Source of the DNA: Candidatus Brocadiaceae bacterium | GTDB taxonomy: Bacteria; Planctomycetota; Brocadiia; SM23-32 | Length of the DNA: 16,511 nt | NCBI GenBank assembly: GCA_003551785.1 | Contig: PUNP01000728.1 | Location: forward strand, 1-16,511 | Direction of reading: 5' to 3' | In this document: positions 1-6,444 of the stretch, in pieces | How the letters are laid out: each line of letters opens with the position of its first letter | How positions within the stretch are numbered: the stretch's first letter is position 1 | Notes under the pieces: generated by a model | Told to the model about the DNA's origin: nothing | The model's input: the letters and a program-made list of their open reading frames with translations, nothing else | The model's database searches: none | Translations under genes and position numbers: made by a program

Positions 1-414
1 CAACGATCTACCGCGCCCTTTCAGGGCGCAAAAATACGTGTGAATCATCACCTCGGGTTGAAACCCGAGGCTGCCGTACTTTGCCCCTCCGGGGCAAGGC
101 CTCTGTCTTCGCCCCAGCGGGGCGAAGTTAGGTAGCCCCTGGTTTTAACCAGGGGTAAAAAATGATAAAAAGATCAATGCGCCCCGGCAGGGGCGCGGTT
201 GCTCTTGGAATAGCGGCATTTGCTCATTATTGCCTTTTCGGCCATGCTCCTAGTTGAATGAACCAGTAGTGGCTTGGCCGAAAAGGCATTAACAGGTTCG
301 TAGTGAGCCCTTTCAAGGGCTCCGGAATCCGGTAATTGCCATGCGCTCCCCGGGACGCTTGAAAGCGTCCACTACGAGCCGGGTTTTCAACTCGGGGAAA
401 CGGGATGACATCCC
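1..414. repeat. Array of at least ten distinct hairpins
   Basis: This stretch has no credible gene and is packed with perfect or near-perfect inverted repeats. Outer limits are 13-29 (7-bp arms), 51-70 (9), 81-97 (7), 107-127 (9), 136-155 (9), 179-196 (7), 231-288 (14-bp arms, 30-base loop), 305-322 (8), 353-370 (8), 379-395 (7, with one G-T pair) and 402-414 (6). Stem sequences differ, but the tips fall into two groups. One has a TTTCAA-like tip on one strand or the other (13-29, 51-70, 305-322, 353-370, 379-395; 136-155 is a TTTTAA variant). The other has an inner GCCCC/GGGGC stem with a 3-4 base loop (81-97, 107-127, 179-196). The array runs to the window edge and lies just downstream of the minus-strand Nif3 gene. 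It could be REP-like mobile palindromes or a structured RNA; the sequence alone does not decide. Confidence 0.8.
231..288. repeat. Long-armed inverted repeat inside the hairpin array
   Basis: The 14-base arms 231-244 and 275-288 are perfect reverse complements (first arm TGCCTTTTCGGCCA) around a 30-base loop. This is the longest stem in the array and the only one with a large loop. It may be a distinct element, such as a small palindromic mobile repeat, inserted among shorter hairpins. No target duplication is clear at its ends. Confidence 0.7.
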
Positions 415-442
415 CCACCGCTGAAAACGCGTGAAATGTGGG

Positions 443-1201
443 TTAAAACGGCACCTCCATATCGATAAATTCCGTCTCAACATCAAAAGTCTGCTCCAGT
501 AATTCAGCCAATGCTTTGACGCCGAATGTTTCGGTAGCGTAATGGCCCGCAAAAATGGCGTTGATACCATGCTCCATAGCAAGGTTGTAAGCTGTCAGCT
601 TTGGCTCGCCGCTCAGATAAACGTCCACGCCGACCTGGGCGGCTTCTTCGATTTCAGATGCTGCGCCACCGGAGACGACCGCGACGGTTCTTATCGTATC
701 GGTTCCGAAATCCATCGTACCAACGATATTTCCAAACAATCGCTCGGCCTGTTGCTTAAATTTTTGATAGGGGATTGGTTCCGGCAATACTCCACAGAAC
801 CCCAGTTCAGTGCCGTTGTATTGACCGAAAGGCTGAAGCTCGAAAAGCCCGAGTTCCACACAAATCCTGGCATTATTCCCCAGTTGCGGGTGGGCGTCCA
901 GAGGTAAATGACATGCATACAACGCCATGTCATTTTTCATCAAGATGTCCAACCGTTTGTAATTAAGTCCCGTGATTTTTTTAAGAGAATCGCCCCAACT
1001 GATGCCATGATGACATATAAGCAGGTCCGCATCGCGTTCAGCAGCGCGTTCAAAGAACGGGATAGAGGCATCGACGCCGGTGCATACGGTGAAAATTTCA
1101 CCGGAATTTTCCACCTGAAGGCCGTTATGTGAAACGTCTGTAAATTCAGTGATTTTAAGTTCTTCGTTAAGAAAAGATTCAATATCTTGCAAATTTGCCA
1201 T
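443..1201 (-). CDS. Nif3-like dinuclear metal centre protein (DUF34)
   Basis: The product is 252 residues, close to the usual length of the short Nif3/YbgI family. It starts at ATG 1201 with a modest AGG seven bases upstream. The family's metal ligands are visible: an HHG pair at residues 64-65, CHLPLD with Asp102, and AGHYATE with His220 and Glu224. These bind a two-metal centre in a ring-shaped hexamer in characterised relatives. Nif3 proteins are often labelled GTP cyclohydrolase 1 type 2, but a general biochemical role is not firmly settled, so no reaction is asserted here. The gene stands alone: it diverges from the URO-D family gene and its 3' end runs into the hairpin array. The family is certain; the cellular role is unknown. 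Confidence 0.93.
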   Translation of the reverse strand: MANLQDIESFLNEELKITEFTDVSHNGLQVENSGEIFTVCTGVDASIPFFERAAERDADLLICHHGISWGDSLKKITGLNYKRLDILMKNDMALYACHLPLDAHPQLGNNARICVELGLFELQPFGQYNGTELGFCGVLPEPIPYQKFKQQAERLFGNIVGTMDFGTDTIRTVAVVSGGAASEIEEAAQVGVDVYLSGEPKLTAYNLAMEHGINAIFAGHYATETFGVKALAELLEQTFDVETEFIDMEVPF

Positions 1202-1306
1202 GGTAATACCTGTTATTGGATAAACTGGATAACGTCTTTTTTTGCCATTTTATTTTGTTAGCACGAAGAACATGAAGAAACGGATGTAGAGAGAATTCAA
1301 GATGAC

Positions 1307-1336
1307 TTGATCAGGTCCCTCATGTTCCATTATAAT
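1307..1336 (+). promoter_or_regulatory. Candidate sigma70-type promoter
   Basis: A perfect TATAAT (1331-1336) sits 18 bases downstream of TTGATC (1307-1312), which matches four of six bases of the -35 consensus. Transcription would begin near 1343 and run through the short remnant frames into the URO-D family gene at 1553, giving a leader of about 210 bases. It is the best promoter-like match I found in the window, but it rests on consensus only. Confidence 0.45.
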
Positions 1337-1378
1337 CTATGAGAATGAATCGGGTTACTCATTATACGGGATTATAAC

Positions 1379-1556
1379 ATGGGATACAATTTCCACTTTT
1401 TTAACGAGACCAGATGTGTGCATGATGCTGCCTTCGGTAAGCGATTGGCCGGCTAAGGATTATCTGGCATGATTTGTGATTGACACAGTCGATCAGATAG
1501 ATTGGGAGCCGTTTAAAGAAAGGTATCGCAGTGAATTTCGGGAAATGCAAAAATGA
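1379..1556 (+). pseudogene. Possible remnant of a gene coupled to the URO-D family gene
   Basis: The 350 bases between the two divergent genes contain no intact gene, but this part looks coding. An ATG at 1379, with GGGA seven bases before it, opens a 25-codon frame ending at 1456 (starts MGYNFHFFNETR). A second frame reads from ATG 1422 to TGA 1470-1472 and then stays open to TGA 1554-1556. Its last part encodes a charged, protein-like tail (IDWEPFKERYRSEFREMQK). That final stop overlaps the ATG of the next gene as ATGA, the arrangement typical of translationally coupled genes. One frameshift and one stop codon would explain the pattern as a broken gene. I do not recognise its family. Independent small peptides or chance are the alternatives. 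Confidence 0.35.
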
Positions 1557-2542
1557 CCAAAAGAGAAATAATTTATGCCAATATAGAACATTCCGGCGCT
1601 CCGCGCCCGGGTATGACTTTTGACCGCGGCCGGATCAATGATTTTTGTCGCGGTAACATAAATGCCGGGCTGTCTTATACACAAAAACGTTGGACGGAAG
1701 GGAATGTGGAATATTACGATGACGTCTGGGGCAATATCTGGGTGCGGATGAAAGACGGGAGCGTTAAGGGCGAGGTGCATAAACCCGTTTTGGATGATTG
1801 GTCGAAGCTCGATGAGCTTAAGCCGCCGGAGTTTGACATAGATGAAGCCGCCCAACAGGCCCGTAGTGATTTCGCTAATGACCACCAGGACCGTTTCAAG
1901 GTGGCCGGTGTCGGCGGGTGGGTATTTGACAATGCGCGCTACCTCAGAAAAATGGAAGTCTACTTTCTCGATATGGCAATGTACCCTGAAGAGCTCCATC
2001 GGTTACACCGTATTGTAGGCGCATTTTACGAGAAACGTATCCATGCTGCAGGGAAAGCGGGTGCCGATGCTATCCAGATAGGTGAGGATATGGGGACGCA
2101 GCAGGGATTGCTTTTTTCGCCGCATATGTTCAGAGAATATTTTAAAGACCTTTATTCTGAACTGTTCGGTATTGCCAAAGATTATGGTATGAAAGTCCTG
2201 CTGCATTCCTGCGGAAGCAATTGGGAAATCATCGATGATATGATAGATGTCGGTATTGATTGCTTTCAGTTCGACCAGCCCATGGTTTATGATATGCCGA
2301 AATTAGCGGATAAGTTTAAGGAAAGGGGGGCCGCTCTATGGAGCCCCGTCGATATCCAGCAGGTCATGCCGACCGGTAATAAAGATTTTATCGAACAGCA
2401 GACGGAACGAATGTGTAATATTTTTGACGGAATGCTTATTGTTAAAAATTATCCCGATCTGCCCGGCATCGGCGTGGAAGAAGAATGGGATGATTGGGCT
2501 TATAATACTGTTTGTAATATTTACGGAATCGAGGAGGACTGA
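1553..2542 (+). CDS. URO-D superfamily protein (possible corrinoid methyltransferase type)
   Basis: The product is 329 residues with the architecture of the uroporphyrinogen decarboxylase/MtaA/CmuA superfamily, a TIM barrel. Family signatures are GEDMGTQQGLLFSP (about residues 177-190), LLHSCGSNW (216-224, the HxCG segment that helps bind zinc in corrinoid-dependent methyltransferases) and the following GIDCFQFDQP strand. The N-terminal arginine-rich substrate motif of true heme-pathway HemE is not evident, so porphyrin decarboxylation is unlikely. Proteins of this type are abundant in Planctomycetota, Lentisphaerota and Verrucomicrobiota, usually with unknown substrates. ATG 1553 has GGGA nine bases upstream and overlaps the stop of the remnant frame before it. 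No corrinoid protein or activase gene is visible nearby, so methyl transfer remains inference. Confidence 0.82.
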   Translation: MTKREIIYANIEHSGAPRPGMTFDRGRINDFCRGNINAGLSYTQKRWTEGNVEYYDDVWGNIWVRMKDGSVKGEVHKPVLDDWSKLDELKPPEFDIDEAAQQARSDFANDHQDRFKVAGVGGWVFDNARYLRKMEVYFLDMAMYPEELHRLHRIVGAFYEKRIHAAGKAGADAIQIGEDMGTQQGLLFSPHMFREYFKDLYSELFGIAKDYGMKVLLHSCGSNWEIIDDMIDVGIDCFQFDQPMVYDMPKLADKFKERGAALWSPVDIQQVMPTGNKDFIEQQTERMCNIFDGMLIVKNYPDLPGIGVEEEWDDWAYNTVCNIYGIEED

Positions 2543-2637
2543 TGTAAATTTATGTTTTCCCGTCATCATTGCGGATGTTGAGATTGCACAAGCGAGCGAT
2601 ACATAGCCGTGGGTGATCGAAGGGAACCAAGGTAAAT

Positions 2638-2742
2638 GGGGGCGGTTAAATCGTAGATATTCAGCCACGTTGGTTACTGTTACTATGCTACTCGATTCTG
2701 GCATCTTAATCAATTATACACTTTAGCAAATGTACCGCCCCC
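2638..2742. repeat. 105-bp segment bounded by 9-bp perfect inverted repeats
   Basis: GGGGGCGGT (2638-2646) and its exact reverse complement ACCGCCCCC (2734-2742) bracket an AT-richer 87-base interior. The shape resembles a tiny non-autonomous mobile element or a worn insertion-sequence end. No transposase and no clear target duplication are visible. Coincidence is possible for arms this short. Confidence 0.4.
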
Positions 2743-2832
2743 GTCAAGTTAAGGGTGGGAAATCTTTTTCTGGTGGTTAATTACCTTTCATCCCCGTTTT
2801 CGATCCCGATCCCGATTTCTGGCACTGCCGCA

Positions 2833-2851
2833 TAGTTCACAATCTGAACTA
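2833..2851. repeat. Short perfect hairpin
   Basis: TAGTTCA (2833-2839) pairs with TGAACTA (2845-2851) across a five-base loop. No T-run follows on either strand, so it is unlikely to be a factor-independent terminator. Confidence 0.45.
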
Positions 2852-2877
2852 CGTCATTCTGCAGCATGAGCATTTGT

Positions 2878-2943
2878 AGAACCACAGATGATAAAACTTT
2901 CTTTGTTCGTTATTCGTGTTTATCTGTGTTCATCTTTGGTTCT
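2878..2943. repeat. Imperfect palindromic repeat, likely dispersed element
   Basis: The 14-base arms 2878-2891 (AGAACCACAGATGA) and 2930-2943 (TCATCTTTGGTTCT) are reverse complements with one mismatch. The interior read on the minus strand is rich in ACACAGATAAACACGAATAA-type words. I associate such words with short dispersed repeats in many environmental bacterial genomes; this is from memory, not a search. Confidence 0.5.
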
Positions 2944-3011
2944 GATGCGTGTTTCACTGATGACTTACGTTAAATCTTTAAAGTTAAAGAGCCGCCTTAT
3001 TTATAACCGGG

Positions 3012-4037
3012 CTATGCGGTACGTCGTTTAAGCTGCAGGTCACTGAGGCTTTCTGTTTTGGTGCCGAGCGCCATGAAGCAGAGCCGTACGCAGAGGCTCG
3101 CGAAGTCGATGCCATTATAGTCTGCTGCCATCGGCAGCAGGCTTCTTGAAGTCATGCCCGGAATAGTGTTTAACTCCAGGACGTAAACCTCCCCATCATA
3201 GCCGTAAATCAAATCGACGCGGCCCATATGCCGGCATCCGGTAGCTTTATATGCTCGAAGCGCCGTTTCACATACTTTATTGTAAACACTTTCGATGAGC
3301 GAGACGGGCAGTATATACTCGGTATCGTCGGCTTCGTATTTGGCCTGATAGTCGAAAAAACTTCCCGGACTTACGATTTCAACGACAGGTAATGCGGTAT
3401 CATCAATAACGCCGACGGTCAGTTCCCTGCCTGCGATGTATTTTTCTATCATGAGTCCATTGTTGTCAGGTGCAGCGGAATATTTTGATTGATCGGACAG
3501 CCATTTGTCTATAGCCTGAGATAATTCTTTTTTCGATTGGGATATTGTCACGTCGATGCTTGACCCGCCAATAGTGGGTTTGGTGACGATTGGGAAGCCG
3601 AAGGCTTCGGCCTGAGCGATAATTCTGTTCGGTTCCACATCCCTGTAGCATACCGAATAGGAGGGGGTCGGTACGCCGGATTTGAGGTATGCTCTTTTGG
3701 AAATTACCTTATCCATCCCGATCCTGCTTGCGAGCGGGCCGCTGCCCGTATAGGGTATCCCCGCATCTTCCAACAGTTCCTGCACCTGCCCGTCCTCTCC
3801 GAATTCGCCGTGCAAGGCGATAAAAGCGGCATCCGGGTTGAGAGCTTCAACCGGTTCAATACATCTTTCTTTCAGGTCGATAAGGCTCACACGAAATCCC
3901 TTTGTCTTGAGTGCATGCGCGACGGCCTTTCCTGATTTAAGAGATACATTTCTTTCATCGCTGACGCCGCCCATCAAGACGGCAATATGTGGAGTTGTAT
4001 GCACGTCATCAAGCAACTTTTGCATTGTCGTCTTCAT
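3012..4037 (-). CDS. ddl: D-alanine--D-alanine ligase
   Basis: This ATP-grasp ligase (341 residues from the start chosen here) joins two D-alanines for the end of the stem peptide. Visible landmarks are GGVSDERNVSLKSG (residues 23-36, with the catalytic-type Glu28), HGEFGEDG (76-83), VTKPTIGGSS (151-160), FFDYQAKY (227-234), RVDLIYG (273-279) and ELNTIPGMT (288-296), which supply ATP, metal and substrate contacts. The Ser159/160 and Tyr234 pattern is that of D-Ala-D-Ala enzymes rather than D-lactate ligases of the VanA type. ATG 4037 is preferred over the in-frame ATG at 4043 because the GGAG at 4046-4049 is eight bases from it and only two from the other. The gene overlaps murB by 29 bases and is the last gene of the cluster; no ftsQ, ftsA or ftsZ follows. 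Confidence 0.96.
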   Translation of the reverse strand: MKTTMQKLLDDVHTTPHIAVLMGGVSDERNVSLKSGKAVAHALKTKGFRVSLIDLKERCIEPVEALNPDAAFIALHGEFGEDGQVQELLEDAGIPYTGSGPLASRIGMDKVISKRAYLKSGVPTPSYSVCYRDVEPNRIIAQAEAFGFPIVTKPTIGGSSIDVTISQSKKELSQAIDKWLSDQSKYSAAPDNNGLMIEKYIAGRELTVGVIDDTALPVVEIVSPGSFFDYQAKYEADDTEYILPVSLIESVYNKVCETALRAYKATGCRHMGRVDLIYGYDGEVYVLELNTIPGMTSRSLLPMAADYNGIDFASLCVRLCFMALGTKTESLSDLQLKRRTA

Positions 4038-4908
4038 TTTCATTTCTCCATAATTTGACTTCCAGTTCGAGATTAATTCCGAAGCGTTTGTATACGGTTT
4101 TTTTCATTTTTTCGATGATTTGGAACACATCGGTGGCGGATGCGCTGTTATAATTACAGATGAAGTTAGCATGAACGTCAGAGACTTTTGCACCGCCTAT
4201 TTGGAAACCTCGGAACCCACAAATGTCAAGTAATTTACCGGCCGATATATTCCCGGGATTTTTAAATATACATCCTGCATTTGGTTTTGAAGTGGGCTGC
4301 ACATTTTTTTTTCTCTGAAGGTTTTGTTTTATCAGTTCATCGACGAGTTCGGGCGTTCTGGGTTGTAATTTGAGTTCCGCTTCGGTTACTATGACATTGC
4401 TCAGTGAGCAGTGGCGATAAGAGAAATGGATATCTTCTTTTTTCAGGAAATGTTTCTCAACGTTTTCATCGACTATGGTGACGGACTTGATGATCTCATC
4501 CATAGCGGCTCCCCATGCTCCGGCGTTTCCGACGACAGCGCCACCGATCGTGCCGGGTATGCCGGCGAGGAATTCAGCGCCGCCGTGTCCTTGATGTTTA
4601 CAGAATCGCAGCAGGTTTCTGAGCGGAACGCCGCCGCCCACAGTTATTGTGTTGTTTTCGCCGATGCGTATCCAGTCGAAAGCAGGTTTTCTGATATGTA
4701 TTACTGCAAAATCGAGTTCATAGTCATCGACGACAAGGTTAGAACCGCCACCGAGCACTTTTATCGGCAGGTTGGTGTTTTTGCAAACGGACAGCGCGTC
4801 AAAGAGCTGATCATAGTTTTCGGGGCGGGAGTAAAATTTAGGTTCACCACCCATATTGAATGTCGTCAGCTTATTTAACGCGGTATTATTTTTCAGTTGT
4901 GTGTTCAT
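4009..4908 (-). CDS. murB: UDP-N-acetylenolpyruvoylglucosamine reductase
   Basis: MurB is a cytoplasmic FAD enzyme that reduces enolpyruvyl-UDP-GlcNAc to UDP-MurNAc using NADPH. The 299-residue product begins with the usual NKLTTFNMGG segment, which supports ATG 4908 although no strong ribosome site precedes it. FAD-binding motifs are VLGGGSNLVV (51-60) and GIPGTIGGAVVGNAGAWG (116-133). HFSYRHC (161-167) carries the substrate-binding arginine, and the segment ending GINLELEV carries the C-terminal acid. The length and the absence of an insertion loop fit the shorter type II MurB. The proton-donor position, usually Ser in the AGSxFKNP motif, is Cys213 here. Cys variants are known to work, so activity is expected. 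The gene lies 30 bases after murC and overlaps ddl. Confidence 0.96.
   Translation of the reverse strand: MNTQLKNNTALNKLTTFNMGGEPKFYSRPENYDQLFDALSVCKNTNLPIKVLGGGSNLVVDDYELDFAVIHIRKPAFDWIRIGENNTITVGGGVPLRNLLRFCKHQGHGGAEFLAGIPGTIGGAVVGNAGAWGAAMDEIIKSVTIVDENVEKHFLKKEDIHFSYRHCSLSNVIVTEAELKLQPRTPELVDELIKQNLQRKKNVQPTSKPNAGCIFKNPGNISAGKLLDICGFRGFQIGGAKVSDVHANFICNYNSASATDVFQIIEKMKKTVYKRFGINLELEVKLWRNENEDDNAKVA
4046..4049 (-). promoter_or_regulatory. Ribosome binding site deciding the ddl start
   Basis: GGAG on the minus strand lies eight bases before ATG 4037 but only two before ATG 4043. This favours the shorter protein. The site is inside the 3' end of murB, consistent with translational coupling. 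Confidence 0.6.
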
Positions 4909-4938
4909 AATGCAGGTTAATGAATGAAAAGAACGTTT

Positions 4939-6378
4939 TCAGGCGGCAAAGAATTGTTTTTGTCCTTTTAACTCTATTTTAGGCACTATATTATGTGCTA
5001 CCTGCCATATATTTCCTGCCCCCATCACCAAAACGACGTCCTGGGGTACGACTTCTCTGACAATAAGGTTTTCGATGTCTTCGAATTCGGGAACGTAATG
5101 GGCTTTCATACCGTTATCACCTTCATTGATACACCTTACTAAATCCGTAGCGTCTACGGCGCGGCGGTCTTCTTCGGTGTCTCTGGCCGCAAATATATCA
5201 GAAATCAATGCCACCCAGCATTCATCAAAAGTTTCGGCGAGTTCGCCGAGCATTTTTTTCGTGCGGGAATACTGGTGCGGTTGAAAGATACAAAAAAGCC
5301 TTCGGTTCGGAAATTGCTGTTTAGTGGCAGAGAGACTGGCTTTTATTTCATTGGGGTGATGGGCATAATCGCTGATAACGGCGACATTCCACGGCTGGCC
5401 GAGCAGCTGGAGCCTTCTCGCCGCACCTTTGAATGAAGCGAGTGAGGCGGCAGCTTCACGTATGTTGACTCCTGCATAGTGACATACCGCTAAAGCGGCA
5501 AGTGCATTATAGATGTTGTGATTGCCATAGAGCTTGAGTTCATAACGGCCGAGGTCTTCGCCGTTAAGCATCAGGTTAAAGTTGGTCCGTACTTTAGCGC
5601 GCCAGACCTTCTGCATAGAGATTTCAGCATTATCATCCTTCAGACTGAATTTGACGACCTTGCAATTGGCGGCACTTTCAATTTTTTTGCTATGCGGGTC
5701 ATCCGCGTTGAGGATAAGAACGCCATCTTTCTTGACCTGGCTTGCAAATTGGCAGAAGGCTTCTTCAAGCTCTTCCATGTCATGATAATAATCGACATGT
5801 TCCCAGTCGACATTAGTGATTACTGCGATTTCAGGGTTGAGGTAGAGGAACGAGCGTTTGTATTCACACGCTTCTGCAACGAGATATTTTCCACTTCCGC
5901 AATGAGAACCGCCATTGAGCTGAGGGACGTCGGCGCCTATCAGGTATGAGGGATCGGCGCCGCACTTTTGCATCATATAGGCGGCCATGCTGCTGGTTGT
6001 GCTTTTCCCGTGAGACCCGGCCACGGCGATGCCCGGCTGCTGATCCATCAGCTCGCCCAGCAGTTGAGGGTATTTGACGACCTCGATTCCCATCCTGCGC
6101 GCTTTTATCAGTTCCGGATTCTCAGCGCTGATGGCCTGGCTGACAACTACGCGGTTAGTGTTGGGTTCGAAGTGGGAATCTTTCTGGTCAAGGTGAACTT
6201 TTATTCCTTTGCTCGTCAATTCTTTTAAGCTGGGAGAAGGATTTACGTCCGAGCCGGTGATATGAGCGCCTTTTTCTCTTGCAAAGCGCGCCATTGCTTT
6301 CATGCCCGTCCCCAGAATCCCTACAAAATGCCAATGCTGCTGCTCAAACTGCTTGGTTTCCATTTTTGCTTCTACCAT
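4939..6378 (-). CDS. murC: UDP-N-acetylmuramate--L-alanine ligase
   Basis: MurC adds L-alanine to UDP-MurNAc, the first amino-acid step of the pathway. From ATG 6378 the product has 479 residues. Motifs in order are the N-terminal Rossmann segment HFVGILGTGMKAMA (17-30), TGSD (41-44), the ATP loop AGSHGKSTTSS (120-130), EACEYKRSFL (169-178), ITNVDWEHVDYY (187-198), LYGNHNIYNALAAL and the C-terminal DYAHHPNEI. The glycine-rich N-terminus and the DYAHHP box separate it from MurD, E and F. In the usual TNxExDHxD motif the Glu and Asp are exchanged (DWEHVD), a conservative swap. ATG 6378 is preferred over ATG 6393 because GGAG lies eight bases before it. murG ends 66 bases upstream. Confidence 0.96.
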   Translation of the reverse strand: MVEAKMETKQFEQQHWHFVGILGTGMKAMARFAREKGAHITGSDVNPSPSLKELTSKGIKVHLDQKDSHFEPNTNRVVVSQAISAENPELIKARRMGIEVVKYPQLLGELMDQQPGIAVAGSHGKSTTSSMAAYMMQKCGADPSYLIGADVPQLNGGSHCGSGKYLVAEACEYKRSFLYLNPEIAVITNVDWEHVDYYHDMEELEEAFCQFASQVKKDGVLILNADDPHSKKIESAANCKVVKFSLKDDNAEISMQKVWRAKVRTNFNLMLNGEDLGRYELKLYGNHNIYNALAALAVCHYAGVNIREAAASLASFKGAARRLQLLGQPWNVAVISDYAHHPNEIKASLSATKQQFPNRRLFCIFQPHQYSRTKKMLGELAETFDECWVALISDIFAARDTEEDRRAVDATDLVRCINEGDNGMKAHYVPEFEDIENLIVREVVPQDVVLVMGAGNIWQVAHNIVPKIELKGQKQFFAA

Positions 6379-6386
6379 TTCTTTCA

Positions 6387-6390
6387 CTCC
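6387..6390 (-). promoter_or_regulatory. Ribosome binding site deciding the murC start
   Basis: GGAG on the minus strand sits eight bases before ATG 6378. It lies inside the five extra codons that would follow the upstream ATG 6393, which has no such site before it. The shorter start is therefore favoured. Confidence 0.65.
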
Positions 6391-6444
6391 CATAAGGTTA
6401 ACTTACTATAATTACTTAAATCCAAAAAGCGTGTCTTTATTTGC

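Larger units (their letters stand above)
2543..3011. other. Convergent intergenic spacer with inverted repeats, no gene
   Basis: This 469-base gap separates the 3' ends of the URO-D family gene and ddl. I find no supported gene: the antisense frame running from the URO-D 3' end to 2713 has no recognisable domain. The spacer contains three inverted repeats (annotated separately), a short CGATCC tandem around 2799-2815 and an AT-rich 7-bp palindrome at 2975-2990. No hairpin here is followed by a convincing T-run on either strand, so I do not call a terminator. Confidence 0.7.

Noticed and set aside
298..377. tRNA-like cloverleaf
   Set aside because: The junction lacks the conserved tRNA T-loop and D-loop bases, an anticodon arm of proper size and a plausible acceptor end.
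1..414. CRISPR array
   Set aside because: The units differ in sequence and spacing, with no repeated direct unit or uniform spacers.
227..582. Minus-strand open frames of 63 and 89 codons at the left end
   Set aside because: They run through the hairpin array and into the Nif3 gene in another frame, lack recognisable domains, and their residues are dictated by the palindromes.
1480..1485. Perfect TTGACA on the plus strand before the URO-D family gene
   Set aside because: No -10-like hexamer follows at 16-18 bases, unlike the better pair at 1307-1336.
2336..2713. 125-codon minus-strand open frame across the URO-D 3' end
   Set aside because: Half lies antisense to a well-supported gene and the rest in repeat-bearing spacer; no domain or ribosome site supports it.
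2975..2990. AT-rich palindrome after ddl as terminator
   Set aside because: The stem is seven weak pairs with a two-base loop and no following T-run on the minus strand.
3003..3015. 13-base identity ATAACCGGGCTAT at the ddl stop, repeated at the mraZ stop (16218-16230)
   Set aside because: It marks the stops of the first and last genes of the cluster, but about two chance 13-base repeats are expected in a window of this size, so it is not significant.
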